DNA of 64,000 bases from Branchinecta lynchi. Taxonomy: Eukaryota; Arthropoda; Branchiopoda; Anostraca; Branchinectidae. Of this stretch, positions 22,904-35,116 are shown piece after piece. A program made the position numbers and the translations under genes. Where the stretch lies: contig JAKZAP010000010.1 in assembly GCA_023053575.1 (NCBI GenBank), positions 20,706,628 to 20,770,627 on the forward strand, written 5' to 3'. Within the stretch, counting starts at the first letter, position 1. The number at the start of each line of letters is the position of its first letter. The notes under the pieces are model-generated. The model was not told the DNA's origin. It made no database searches and worked only from the letters and a program-made list of their open reading frames with translations.

Positions 22904-23705
22904 TAAATAGAACTCCAGTCTTACGTCCTTACAATTCTGTACAAAAAGTATCCTCAGTAAAAAAAAAAAAAAATTTAGTTAATTACTGTTTAAACACTAT
23001 TTTGCTGCTTAATTTGAATTTCCCGCCAGAATCGAGGCACAAAGTAAAAAATCACCTCGCCTGTTGTTTGTCGAATTTGAGCCATAAAGCGAACCACAAA
23101 AATCTTGTTGGTCGCTGAAACAGACTTGTGGGCCGCACGAAACACCACGGAAACACTCTTTTCGAATCACAGTCGACCCACAAACTGTTTTTGGGATCAC
23201 TGAAAAACGCTAATAGCAGTAAACAGTATGCTCGCTCCTGAATCCAACACTTAAATGGTGTTCGTAACTTAAGGCGTTTTTCCGTTCTCCCACAAACAGT
23301 TTGTGGGTCGACTGTGGCTCCAAAAGAGTGTTTCCACGGTCTTTCGTGTGGCCCTCAAGTGTGTTTCCGCGACCAACAAGATTTTCGTGGCTCGCTTTAT
23401 GGCTCAAATTCGACAAACAACAGGCGAGGTGATTTTTTACTTTGTGGCTCGATTTGTGGCACCAACAGGATTTTTATGGCTAGCCTTGTGGCTCAGATTG
23501 ACAAACAACTGACGAGGTGATTTTCGATTTTGTGGCTCGATTCTGGCGGGAAATTCAAATTTAGGCAGCAAAATAGTGTTTAAACAATAAATTAACTACT
23601 TTTTCAAGCATATAGAGTTCAAATTGAGATGCTTTTTGTACGGAGAGGTAAGGAAATAAGCCAGGAGTTCTATTTATTGAGATTTTATATGAATTTCATT
23701 TTTTA
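22866..23705. repeat. Large fold-back (inverted repeat) element
   Basis: The left arm (from ~22866, e.g. 'aaacactattttgctgc', 'gaatttcccgccagaatcga') is matched in reverse by the right arm (to ~23705, e.g. 'tcgattctggcgggaaattc', 'gcagcaaaatagtgttt'). Arms exceed 300 bp with mismatches; the centre is near 23285. No coding content. Confidence 0.85.
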
Positions 23706-23796
23706 TCAGCAAACGGCTCGACAGAAAAAGCGCGAACAAGTTTTGGGCTATATTTGCTCCCGACAATGCGGTCTTACAATGCGGTCGATATTCGGT

Positions 23797-24785
23797 CTTC
23801 AACAGACTTCTTAAGCATTTTTACTTTTAACATTTAAAAACAGGTTAAGGCCAATGGTAATAATCGGAGAAGGCCAAGTTCGTATTAGACAGTGCAAACC
23901 GGATACGCCAGCTGAATTTCAACAAGTTCAAATATATTCAGATATCCGTTTTGCGCTGTCAAATATTCAAATATGGATTCAGCATATGGTTTACCGTATA
24001 GCCTACGTCGTATCTCCATCCTTCCTTACTTCTGCCCAACTTCCGGTTTCGGCCGGATTACGGACAAACTACTTGTCTGGCAAAAAACTAAAGCTCAAAA
24101 ACGAATTCAGCATGTCTCCTTACCCCTATATCCAACCTCTAATCAACTTCAGATTAAACTTTTACTTTTAACGAATTTTCCGGTTTCAGCCGGATTCCGA
24201 GCGATCTATACATCCGGTGAGAAAATGATTGTCATATGCGAATTCAGCATGTCTTCTTACCCGCAAATCGAATATCTTATCAAATTTAAATAAAACTTTT
24301 ACTTATAACAAATTCTTCGGTTTTGGCCGGATTCCGGTCGAACTAATTGTCCGGCGAGAAAGTAAATTTCATATTCTGACTCAGCACGTCTTCTTGTCCC
24401 TATATCGAACCTCTAATCAACTTCATAATAAACTTTTACTTTTCACAAATTTTCCGGTTTTGCCGGATTCGGGGTGAACTATATGTCTGGCGAGAAAATA
24501 AATTTCATAATCGAATTCAGCATGTCTCCTCACCCCTTAATCAGCTATCTCAATAGTTTTCAAAAAATATTTGTTTTGCCGCTTAATTTGAAACCCCTCC
24601 CCTGCCCTCAAATATAGGACTACAGAGCCCTTCTTCGAACTTGACCTGTACTTTTTGACGCAAAAGATCCTCCCACCAAGTTTCATCAAAATATCTCAAT
24701 CCCTTTGAGAGTTATCGTGCGGACAGACGGACAACTTTTGCGATGTCATAGATATCCCTCCACTTACGTTTTGGGATCCCAAAAA
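23797..24785 (+). mobile_element. GGGATCCC-type element with four clear core units
   Basis: 'cagca(t/c)gtct' markers fall at about 24109, 24245, 24382 and 24519, giving a period near 136 bp. It ends 'acgttttgggatcccaaaaa'. The 5' AACAAGACC end is missing. Confidence 0.8.
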
Positions 24786-24869
24786 TTGCGAAGGGCTGGC
24801 ATTTCCGAAGCTTACAGTTCCATAGGGGTGCTGGGGCCAATATAAAAGACAGAATAAGTAATTAAAGGT

Positions 24870-25012
24870 CAGGCCCGTATCCAGGAATTTATTTCGGGGG
24901 GGGGGGGGGGCTTGCCTGCCGGTCGGACAAAAAAGACATAGTCTGTACAAATTTATTATTTTTGCTTCTTTCGGGGGGTGGGGTTAACCCCCCCCCCCTG
25001 GATACGGCCCTG
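24870..25012 (+). mobile_element. Homopolymer hAT-like MITE (CAGGCCCGTATCC family)
   Basis: 143 bp with ends CAGGCCCGTATCCAGG and CCTGGATACGGCCCTG, G run near the left and C run near the right. Flanks TTAAAGGT and CTAAAGGT match at 7 of 8 positions. Confidence 0.85.
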
Positions 25013-25264
25013 CTAAAGGTCCGTAAGTGTCAAATACCTTCTGTACTTTTTGACGCAAAAGATCCTCCCACCAAGTTTCATCAAAATATCTCAATCCCTT
25101 CGAGAGTTATCGTGCGGACAGACGGACAACTTTTGCGATGTCATAGATATCCCTCCACTTACGTTTTGGGATCCCAAAAATTACGAAGGGCTGGCATTTC
25201 CGAAGCTTACAGTTCCATAGGGGTGCTGGGGCCAATATAAAAGACAGAATAAGTAATTAAAGGT

Positions 25265-25404
25265 CAGGCCCGTATCCAGGAATTTATTTGTGGGGGGGGG
25301 GGCTTGCCTGCCGGTCGGACAAAAAAGACATAGTCTGTACAAATTTATTATTTTTGCATCTTTCGGGGGGTGGGGTTACCCCCCCCCCCCTGGATACGGC
25401 CCTG
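25265..25404 (+). mobile_element. Homopolymer hAT-like MITE, duplicated copy
   Basis: Copy of 24870-25012 carried along in the tandem duplication; it differs chiefly in homopolymer length. Confidence 0.85.
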
Positions 25405-25514
25405 CTAAAGGTCCGTAAGTGTCAAATACCTTCCTCTTAGGCTATTTCGACCTTTTCAATGATATCTAAAGATAGGGCATGGTGAATTTTCCTCGCTCTT
25501 TATTTTTGGCAGCA

Positions 25515-25546
25515 CCGGCTGCAACTACCTGCGTAGTTGCAGCCGG
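25515..25546. repeat. Perfect short hairpin
   Basis: 14-bp perfect stem CCGGCTGCAACTAC / GTAGTTGCAGCCGG with a CTGC loop, in otherwise ordinary intron sequence. Function unknown. Confidence 0.7.
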
Positions 25547-26559
25547 AACAGGCCAGACGGCGATGAATGGAAGAGACTGTTTTCATAGGGTCATAAATAT
25601 CGTGAGAATGCAAGGGATGTGACCGCTATAGTTGAAGTATTCTCCATATCTCGTAATGAGGAGACGTCCCGGATTGCTCTTCTATGTGGGGGGGGTGTCG
25701 TAGGCCGTGCCATTAGTTGCAATTTATGGCTTGCAGAAATCTGGATTCGCCGGGACATGTGCAAACTGGTGTGTTATCTCATGTTATTATTCGGTTCTCA
25801 GACCTGATTCGGACGGCAGAATGCTGTCTGGTGACATTGACATCTGGCGGCAGACAAAAGGATACCGAGCAGATGTGACACGTGATAGCCTATATATGTC
25901 CGCTTTAATATGAAGTGCCAGCGCATTGCCGAAGTTATTGACTAGGCTCTCGGAAGTATTTGTAGAGGACCTAAATGCTGTTTCACTGTTAGGATGGAAC
26001 TGCATTCGTTTTATGAAAAATGAAATTCAGCTTGTTTTCTCTACTTTCTGAATACCCATCAGATCAAAAATCAAAATACAAACTTTGCTAAGGATTAAGT
26101 TTTGAGATTGGCAGCTACTTAACTGCTAATGGTAACCATTCGTCCTCCAGCCACGATCTAGTTCATGTTCAGTTCAAGTTCTTTTTATTAACAAACTTAA
26201 ATATACACAACTAAAATAATACTAACATGGACAAAAAAAAATCTATTTATTAAGCAAAATCCCAAGGGCTCTATGGTCCGTTGGCTGGGAAACAGCTATC
26301 TTTATAATAAAATAAAATAACTCAGCAGGTGTTCTCGCGAATACAACCGACCTCCACATAACCACGCAAAAAAAAAAAAAAATATAAATAAACAACAAAT
26401 AAATATAAATAAACAACAAATAAATATAAATAAAGTGTTGCTTAGTTGCTTTTTTGAGATTAAACTAAAACCGAAAACTCAAGATGTTGATAAGGGTCAC
26501 GCCCTCACCCTCATTCAGCTCTTCTTGCTGGGTTGGCTTGACGATGGAATGAAATTCAT
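25547..26559. other. Gene-free intronic stretch with AT-rich short tandem repeat
   Basis: Near 26378-26435, 'aaatataaataaacaac' repeats about three times after an A run. No coding sequence recognised. Confidence 0.5.
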
Positions 26560-26790
26560 CTGAACTACTACAGTATTTCGTCTACCGTTTAAACTCAGCA
26601 GGGAGCAAATCTTCCCGTGTGAGAGAGCAATACCAATTCTTGCTATGAAATACTACTAAATACGAATATTCTTACTACTTCGCTATCAGACTCTGGAATC
26701 GATCTTTGTGACCTGGCAGCTGGTCTCCTGAAACACTTCGTTCAAATTTAAGCATCTCCTATACCGTTTTTTCGTCAATTTGTTCTTCTG
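26560..26790 (+). pseudogene. LINE C-terminal remnant
   Basis: Frame with TKYEYSYYFAIRLWNRSL resembles the conserved (F/Y)F..R..WN.LP end of LINE ORF2. Stops interrupt it and nothing upstream is preserved. Confidence 0.45.
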
Positions 26791-28106
26791 CGTTTATACT
26801 TCACTCCTCTGTTGTATTGGCCCTCTTGTTCCGATTGTCTAATATGACGGGTTTGGGAACGTTCCCTGGGAGCAAATCACCTCGACTTCCTTGACATTGA
26901 CAGTGACTACTCTTACTAGTGTTTAGTTTCTGATGCCAATCAGTCGTTGCCAGATGTTTGACACAGGATCACGTAGCAAGAGAAGCAGAAATATGCCTTC
27001 GATGCATTTTCGCCATTTTCCTTTTTGGGATGATATTAAAGCCTCCCCTCCTCAAATGTTGTTGGTCAGCCGTTAATAGAAACAAAAAAGGTGATTATGC
27101 TCTGATGGCATTCAGCTTGCGGTTGGTCGCTGGCATACAAGAGCTTAAGCAGTAGAGAGGGGAGTCGCATTCTGAAACCGCATGACCATTAAACCGTGTT
27201 CTCGAATGAAATTTTGTGACATTCAGTAAAGATTTGGCATCCCCCCACAACCCTCGAGCTCTGAATAAAATTAAGTGGTATTTACAAATCCATATCTGGT
27301 TTAACTTTTAAGATATGTGGATAGCAAAAAGCGCCCAATTTGCGCCGAGATTTAGGGAAATGCGCTAAAATGGCGCAATGTGCACACCTGAAACATTCGA
27401 AGCGCAGCCACCTCGGAAAACCGCCCAAATGGCGCAAATGTGCACCATCTGGCAACACCGATGCCAATCTGTTATGACGCGAACTGTATGCGCTTGTTCT
27501 CATTTTTCGGCAAGGTTGTGACTTCGTGCGTGACACAACAACCGAAGTCAACGCGATGGGTTGCCGACTCGACTTGAGAGGTTTTACTTGATCATTTCTT
27601 GTGGTTACTGTTCTTCATTGGTGCTGGTATTACCACATCGTCGGGATGTAGCTCATGTCTACAGAATTCTCTATCAGAAAATATACATTGGTTATTCTTA
27701 GCCTCAATTCTAGCCCCCCCCCCCCCTCCCCTCCCCTTTGTATTTGTGAATATTAAACTTTTATGGGATTTGAACCCACGACCTTCGGTCTACGTCGCCT
27801 CTACTCCACCATCGGAGCTAATTTAGTCTTGTGTGTGTTATACTTTTATGATTTTGTGTTAGGCCATTTTCAGTCTGAATTATTTATTCTGTTGTTTTGA
27901 CAGAGATTATTGTTTTAATATGATGTATCTTGACTTAAACAACACGCCATTTGGCCCCAAGCCACGACTTGTGTTGATGCTTTGAAATAAATTGAATACA
28001 TTTCAGTGTTAGTTTGTATCCAAAAGCACCGAAGGATACATTTCCGAGAATCCCCACGAGAGCCCCCGGAAAAAAATTATCGGTTGCTTATGGTTGCTGT
28101 GATTCG
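26791..28106. other. Gene-free intronic stretch
   Basis: Holds a C-rich run near 27714-27735 and a tRNA-like piece (listed apart). Open frames are short and unrecognised. Confidence 0.4.
27755..27830 (-). repeat. tRNA-like sequence (tRNA pseudogene or SINE head)
   Basis: The reverse strand has an A-box-like 'ttagctccgatggtggagt' and a strong B box inside 'gtgggttcaaatcccat'. D-arm and T-arm can pair, but the anticodon stem is poor, so it is probably not a working tRNA. Confidence 0.4.
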
Positions 28107-29186
28107 TTTTTGGGATCCCAAGCATACCTATGACTTTGCAAATGTTGTCCGTCTGTCCGTCCGTCGCTCTGTCAGCATCAAGGTCCCCCCCCCCCCCGCC
28201 CCTCTAAACATACAAAAATACTCAATTTTAGAGGTTTTTCTCTCTGATCTATGTCTTTTTTGCACTTTTTTGTGCGACCCACAGGCAAAAAAAAACCGAA
28301 AGGACCCCCCCCCCCCCGGAATAAATTCCTGGATACGGGCCTGGTCAGCATGATAATTCTCGAAGGAATATTTTGATGGAACTTGGTGTGCGGATTCTTT
28401 GGGTCAAGGGACAGGTCGAGTTCATAGATTGGCTCTGTAGCCCTACATTTAGGGTCGGGGGTCCAAGTTGAGGGGCAAATTTTTCTTTAACAGCTAGTCT
28501 AATGAGATAGTGAATTTAGGGGTAAGAAGACATGCTGAACGCGTATATGGAAATCATTTTCTCGCCCGACAGGCTGAAACCGGAAATTTTTTTTAAAGTA
28601 AATGTTTTACTTGAAGTTGATCAATTTAGGGGAAAGGAGACATGCTTAATCCGTATATGACAATCATTTTCTACCCGGACATATAGTTCGCCAAGAATCC
28701 GGGTGAAACCGGAAAATGGGTTTTGAAGTAAAAGTTATATCTAAGTTGGTCAGAGGTTGGATGTATTGGTAAGGAGGTAGGCTGACTCCCGGAATGCGGC
28801 CAACGCCTGAAAATTTGATAAAAGCTAATGTTTTATCTGAAGTTGATTAGAGGGTCGATGTGTGTAAGGAGATATGAGGAATTTTTTGACAGACAAGTAG
28901 ATCACCCGGAATCCGGCCGAAACTTGAAATTTGGCAGGAAGTTTTGATTAACTTCGTCAAAGTTGATATGACGCATAGGAAAACACAACATGCTGAATCC
29001 AGATCTGATCTTGGTGTCCTCAGATGATTAGCCATTGGCATTAATCTGTTTTTAAATTTAATAATATAAATGTTCAAAGAGTCTGGCGAAGACCGGATAT
29101 CGGGCGAAGAAACAGTATCTTCAAGACCCAATGATCTGGATCAAATATTTAATTTTTAGGATCCCATCGAAACCTTTGGTCTTGTT
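28107..29186 (-). mobile_element. GGGATCCC-type element, near full length, interrupted
   Basis: Reverse orientation: opens 'tttttgggatccca', closes 'atcccatcgaaacctttggt'. Microsatellite words 'ccgtctgtccgtccgtc' lie near the palindrome. A homopolymer MITE splits it at 28179. Confidence 0.85.
28179..28343 (-). mobile_element. Homopolymer hAT-like MITE, nested, perfect target duplication
   Basis: 165 bp flanked by GTCAGCAT (28171-28178 and 28344-28351). Ends CAAGGT... and GGATACGGGCCTG, with two C runs of about 13-14 bases. The insertion splits the GGGATCCC-type element, so it is younger. Confidence 0.9.
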
Positions 29187-29449
29187 GATTAGGTAAACTG
29201 CACATTTCAGTCACGTGAAAAATGAAATAATAGTTAAGAAACGAGATAATAGTTCAAAACCTCGTCTAGAGAGCTAAGAGGTTGTATTCCTTCAGCCACG
29301 ACTGACTGCGAAACTTACTTTTAGTTGCAAGAATCTGTTATTTTGTCACACGTTCCTTCACGTCCGCTCAAATAAAATTTAGCTGACGTATCTGTCTAAA
29401 TCAGTAAAATGTGCTCAGAGGGGTTGGCCTGTACCATGTTTCCACCACC

Positions 29450-29789
29450 TTAAAGGAACCCTCGCACTATTTACTCTTCAACTTACAGTATTTTAAAATA
29501 TTTGGATACTTTAAAACTAAGCTGTGCTTTCAACAAATAATAACCCACGGTTTTGGTTGTTTTAAGCCTTTTCCGAGACCCGTTGACTTGTAGCGAAAAC
29601 AGAGAAACGATTTACATAACCGGTTTTTCTGATGGAAAAACTTCTCACAGACAACCGTCGACAGCGTGATACACATCGAAGGTAGCAAACGCGGCAAGTG
29701 AGAAAATCAGCGTGGTTTTGTTAGAGAAATGTATGGAGTGATTATGGAAGTGGGTTGCATTAGTATTATATGTAAGACAGGACCTTTAA
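29450..29789 (+). mobile_element. TTAA-flanked MITE, full copy
   Basis: TTAA at 29450-29453 and 29786-29789; termini 'aaggaacc' and 'ggacctt'. It shares 'aataacccacggttttgg', 'gccttttccgagacccgttg' and 'gacaaccgtcgacagcgtg' with the copies at 17804 and 62412. Confidence 0.8.
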
Positions 29790-30960
29790 GGGGTGAGAAA
29801 TACCTTATAGCCTCGCCAAATGCGCTACTTTATTGGTAGGCGAAGACCAATCCAGATTCACACCAGAGGTAGATTTACCAAAGGTCAAACGCGGACGATG
29901 AATCAGTCGACTACTTTGGTGTATTGCTGTCTGAATGAGTCGACAGTCCCTAGGAGATCGGCTGATTAAAACCCTAGAGCGAATGAAGTAGACGCGTGAG
30001 CTTTTTTCTGCAAAGTTACCTCGCCTCAGCGTCGTTTGGCAGTGGACCAGTAGACATAATGACGCCTGGCTGTCTGCACGCCCGTTTCAAATTAGGAAGA
30101 CTGGCAGTCACTAGCATTTCAGACCAATCAGTTCTTTATCTCGGATCTTACGGCGGTGATAGAAAGTTCTGTTTGTCTGATCTCGTTGCTCGGACTGTCT
30201 GCGTGGTCTTAGGTACGATGAGGGGTTGGGGTCTCGATTTTGTTGCATCGGTGCAGCGGCAATGCTTGATCAGTGTTGCCAACGCTGTGAAAGAAAACGT
30301 ACCAAAAAAATCACCGGAAAAATGTAAACGACCAAGAAACTGTACCATGTCCCAATTTTGCGATATACAGTACAATATAAGAAAATACTATTTAGACATT
30401 TCCTTTTCACTCATTCCGTGAAATAGTTATCAGACCCTTCTCAACAATTTAGTATGTAAGTTAAGTTGATATAAGTAACTTGTGTGTGTAACACTAAAAA
30501 CAAAATCAAATGTCTCTCTGCTCGCACAGTCAGTCAGTTTTCCATAAGAGAAGTACATAGAAGTCTAATTGTACCACGTTGTACAATACTTCGTAAAATG
30601 TACCAAAAAATATGTGATTGTGCCAGATTGTACCAGCAGAGCTGAAATGTACCAAAATGGTGGAATTGTGCCACTGTCGGGAACACTGTGCTTGATCCGG
30701 TCATCCTAGATAAGACAACATAGTTCGTTTCGCAAATAGATGCTGACAGTATGCTTCATCGAAGCCAGATTCGTTTGAAATCTTTAGCCAAGGGACTAAC
30801 AGAGTTGTAGCAAAACACCATATTCTGTTGTTAGTTCTTCACCTGGGTATTCCATTAGCATGGTTTCTCGTCGATCTTCTCCCTCGATGTTAGTTTCTTC
30901 GAATATTGGCTAAACAGCGGGCAACTACTAGGCGAAAGTAGATTGTGTCTGTGCGTTATG
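29790..30960. other. Gene-free intronic stretch
   Basis: A 141-codon open frame (29996-30421) has no start ATG in good context and no recognisable domain. 'gtaccaaaa'-like words recur near 30595-30655. No gene is supported. Confidence 0.4.
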
Positions 30961-30994
30961 GAAGGCCGTATCCAGGGGGGGGGTAGGTGGTTTA

Positions 30995-31025
<31 letters not shown>

Positions 31026-31177
31026 AAAAAGCATACAAAATTAATAACTTGTATAGGTTTTCCCTTGGATCTGTGTGTTTTCTGTACTTTTTTGTCCGAC
31101 CAGCAGGTACCCCCCTCCCCCCGAAAGGCAAACCCCCTCCCCCCCACCCCCGACATAAATTCTTGGATACGGGCCTG
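30961..31177 (-). mobile_element. Homopolymer hAT-like MITE
   Basis: Ends AAGGCCGTATCCAGG and GGATACGGGCCTG with very long C runs followed by an A run. The possible flanks GCGTTATG and GCGCTGTG agree at 6 of 8. Confidence 0.75.
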
Positions 31178-31265
31178 GCGCTGTGTCAGCCGCGGAATGT
31201 ATGATCGTCGCGCAGCTAAAATGTCTGAAGATAATTTCGTAAACCACATTGGCTTGACATATCAC

Positions 31266-31514
31266 AAAAATCAACGAAGAAACCAACGAAAATGGGGTTT
31301 GTAAAGGCCAACGACTAAACTGACATGAAACGCGAATATTTCGGGAGGACAATCGCCCCAGAAAATTCCAAGGAAAAATGCCAAAACGAGGATGAAGATC
31401 AACAACCAAAACATAGCAGAAAACCAACAAGAAACCGAAAATTCACGTTTCATTTCAGTATATTCGTTGGCCTTTTTACAAACCCCATTTTCTTTGATTT
31501 CTTCGTTGATTTTT
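31266..31514. mobile_element. Long-TIR MITE next to the first satellite array
   Basis: ~90-bp arms: left 'aaaaatcaacgaagaaacc' and 'aaaatggggtttgtaaagg', with the complements at the right ending 'cttcgttgattttt'. It abuts the GGCACTTG-type array directly. Confidence 0.8.
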
Positions 31515-33690
31515 ATGGCACTTGCCCTTCGGCCAAGTGCCATATAGCGATCGCAATTTCTGTCCGTCCGTCGGTCTGTCGGTCTGTCCAGGTTTTGCTA
31601 GTTCGGGCACTTCCAGATAAGCTAGGACGATAAAACTTGGCAAGCGTATCAGGGACCCCAAATGATTAAGTTGGAAATAGTCACTTCCCCGATCCGAGCA
31701 CCGTGGGGGGAGTGGAGGGAGGGGGAATCCGGAATCTTGAGGTATTTTTAACTTTTGAACAGGTGATCGGATCTCGATGGAACTTGATATTTGGAAAGAC
31801 CTCATGCCTCAGACGACGTACTTAAAATCCGGACCGGATCCGGTGACTTTTGGGGGGAGCTGGAGGGGGCAACCGGAAATCTTGGAAAACGCTATGAGTG
31901 GAGGGATCGAGATGAAACTTGGTGGGAAGACACCTAGCAAACACTAGATACATCATTGACATAACCGAGCCGATTCGGGTACTGTGGGGGGGGGGAGTGG
32001 AGGGAGGGGGAATCCGGAATCTTGAGGTATTTATAACTTTTGAACGGGTGATCGGATCTCGATGAAACTTGATATTTGGAACGACCTCATGCCTCAGACG
32101 ACCCACTTAAAATCCGGACCGGATCCGGTGACTTTTGGGGGGAGCTGGAGGGGGCAACCGGAAATCTTGGGAAACGCTATGAGTGGAAGGATCAAGATGA
32201 AACTTGGTGGGAAGACACCTAGCAAACACTAGATACATCACTGACATAACCGAGCCGATTCGGGCACTGTGGGGGGGAGTGGAGGGAGGGGGAATCCGGA
32301 ACCTTAAGGTATTTATAACTTTTGAACGGGTGATCGGATCTCGATGGAACTTGATATTTGGAAAGACCTCATGCCTCAGACGACGTACTTAAAATCCGGA
32401 CCGGATCCGGTGACTTTTGGGGGGAGCTGGAGGGGGCAACCGGAAATCTTGGGAAACGCTATGAGTGGAGGGATCGAGATGAAACTTGGTGGGAAGACAC
32501 CTAGCAAACACTAGATACATCATTGACATAACCGAGCCGATTCGGGTACTGTGGGGGGGAGTGGAGGGAGGGGGAATCCGGACTCTTGAGGTATTTATAA
32601 CTTTTGAACGGGTGATCGGATCTCGATGGAACTTGATATTTGGAAAGACCTCATGCCACAGACGACCCACTTAAAATCCGGACCGGATCCGGTGACTTTT
32701 GGGGGGAGCTGGAGGGGGCAACCGGAAATCTTGGGAAACGCTATGAGTGGAGGGGTCGAGATGAAACTTGGTGGGAAGACACCTAGTAAACACTAGATAC
32801 ATCATTGACATGACCGAGCCGATTCGGGCACTGTCGGGGGAGTGGAGGGAGGGGAATCCGGAATCTTGAGGTATTTATAACTTTTGAACGGGTGACCGGA
32901 TCTCGATGAAACTTGATATTTGGAACGACCTCATGCCTCAGACGACCCACTTAAAATCCGGACCGGATCCGGTGACTTTTGGGGGGAGCTGGAGGGGGCA
33001 ACCGGAAATCTTGGGAAACGCTGTGAGTGGAGGGATCGAGATGAAACTTGGTGTGAAGATACATCATTGACATAACCGAGCCAATTCGGGCACTGTGGGG
33101 GGAGTGGAGGGAGGGGGAATCCAGAATCTTGAGATATTTATAACTTTTGAACGGGTGATCGGATCTCGATGGAACTTGATATTTGGAAAGGCCTCATGCC
33201 TCAGACGACCCACTTAAAATCCGGACCGGATCCGGTGACTTTTGGGGGAGCTGGAGGGGTTAACCGGAAATCTTGGGAAACGCTATGAGTGGAGGGATCG
33301 AGATGAAACTTGGTGGGAAGACACCTAGCAAACACTAGATACATCATTGACATGACCGAGCCGATTCGGGCACTGTTGGGGGAGTGGAGGGAGGGGGAAT
33401 CCGGAATCTTGAGGTATTTATAACTTCTGAACGGGTGACCGGATCTCGATGAAACTTGATATTTGGAAAGACCTCATGCCTCAGACGACCCACTTAAATT
33501 CCGGACCGGATCCGGTGACTTTTGGGGGGAGCTGGAGGGGAGAACCGGAAATATTGGAAAACACTATGAGTGGAGGGATCGAGATGAAACTTGGTGGGAA
33601 GACACCTAGCAAACACTAGATATATCATTGACATAACCGAGCCGAGCCTACTCGTAACAAGTGCCATATGAGCTCGTAGCTCTTGTTTTG
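31515..33690 (-). mobile_element. GGCACTTG-type element expanded into ~282 bp satellite array (array 1)
   Basis: It opens with the hairpin 'tggcacttgcccttcggc' and 'ccgtccgtcggtctgtc' microsatellite, then an edge unit, then repeated units. 'ataaccgagcc' or its variant falls at 31961, 32246, 32528, 32810, 33072, 33352 and 33633: spacing 280-285 bp except one 262-bp unit with a 20-bp deletion. It closes 'aacaagtgccatatgagctc' and 'gtagctcttgttt'. Open frames rich in Pro/Ser are translations of the G/C-rich unit and recur once per unit. Confidence 0.9.
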
Positions 33691-33777
33691 GATAAAATGT
33701 CCGCCGTCTCTGAATTCCCCGCCTTTTCTGTAAGATGGTCTTTCGACGTACGTTTAGACTGCATAGAATGGTTCAGG

Positions 33778-34300
33778 TTTTTGGGATCCCAAAACGTGAG
33801 TGGAGAGATACCTATGACATCGCAAAGTTGTAAGCAGGATAAATCTCGAAAGGAATGAGATATTTTGATGAAACTTGGTGTGAGGATTGCTCGGGTCAAG
33901 GGTTAGGTCAATTTCGTAGATGGGCTCTGTAGCCATACATTTAGGGGTGGGGTTCAAATTAAGGGACAAACAGAATATTTTTAAACAGCTAATGTGATAG
34001 TCGATTATGGGGTAAGAAGACATGCTGAGCATGATGATGAAAACCATTTTCTCGCTGAAGTTGATTAAATGTTCGGTTTAGGGGTAAGAAGACATGTTGA
34101 ACGAAGACGATGGTGAAAACCATTTTCTTGCCGGACAATTAGTTCGTCCGGAATCCGGCAAAAACAGGAAAGTTGGTTAAAGGTAAAAGTTTTATTTGAA
34201 CTCGATTAAATGTTCGATTCAAGGGTAAGAAGACATATTAAACATGATGGTCAAAATCGCAAATTACTAGTTCGCCTGGAATCCGGCCAAAACCGGAAAA
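33778..34300 (-). mobile_element. GGGATCCC-type element, truncated
   Basis: Starts 'tttttgggatcccaaaacg' and carries the single-copy part ('gatgaaacttggtgtgagg') and about two core units ('agaagacatgttgaacg'). It stops inside the core near 34300. Confidence 0.8.
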
Positions 34301-35116
34301 CATAAATTAACAAATATCGTTTTCGGTCTCTATATTAACGTTTCGATATCGATATTTCTGATATATCGTTGTTGATATCGTCCAACACTAATGTCCACAA
34401 AAAAGTCTTTTGTGTGTGTGTTCCTCTGCCAGTTTTGTGGTTACGACTTCTTGCTTGGTTGCAGCGCTAGTGCGTGCGTTCTTTGTCAGTTCCAGTTGCG
34501 TTTCGCCATTCCTGATTGTCTGTGAATTTTCTTCGTACCAGAGTCATGTCTGGCATTGTTTGGTCTCGTTATCTGTTGCCAGGACGGTTCGAGTATGACT
34601 CACAGTCCACATCTTACTTATGAGAGATTACAAGACGGGACTTTAGCTCCCCCGAAACAAAATAAAAGTCGTGACTCGGAACACGTGTAAGAAATTTGAG
34701 CGAAAGGTTACTGGGAGCGGTTGGAGAGGAGGGCTACCAAGACAAAGGATAACATGATTGTGTAGGCTACAGAGTAGCTGTCTATCTGCAGGCCAAGCGG
34801 CTAGTGAACTTAAAAACAAACTAGTTGCTTAGCACATAATTAGAAAAGTATAATTCCCAGCGTTTTCCTTTCTGAAATTTTGAGAATAATGCTTTCGATT
34901 TATGGTGAGGATCTATCTATCTGTCTAATTTATTCCGCTGAAAATAGCATGCAAACTCACAAACGAAACAGAAACCATGGCTAGCTATGAGAAACAATCT
35001 TATTCAGTTCCACCCAGCATGTACAGAGAAGGAGTTATGGTTATAACATAGAGTTACGGTGAGAATGCGGGAGGATTCAAAGGGCCGCTCAGTATTCAGG
35101 ACTGTACCAGCAAGAA
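34301..35116. other. Gene-free intronic stretch
   Basis: Contains 'cgatatcgat' words and a GT run near 34410. A 62-codon open frame is not recognisable. Confidence 0.4.

Larger units (their letters stand above)
24649..25435 (+). repeat. Tandem duplication of ~393 bp
   Basis: Units 24649-25041 and 25042-25435 are almost identical. Each holds the 3' end of a GGGATCCC-type element, unique sequence ('gcgaagggctggcatttcc' or 'acgaag' variant) and one homopolymer MITE. Few differences imply a recent event. Confidence 0.9.

Noticed and set aside
27755..27830. Functional tRNA gene
   Set aside because: Promoter boxes are present, but the anticodon arm does not pair properly.
29996..30421. 141-codon open frame
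   Set aside because: No ATG at its start, no domain, no splice context.
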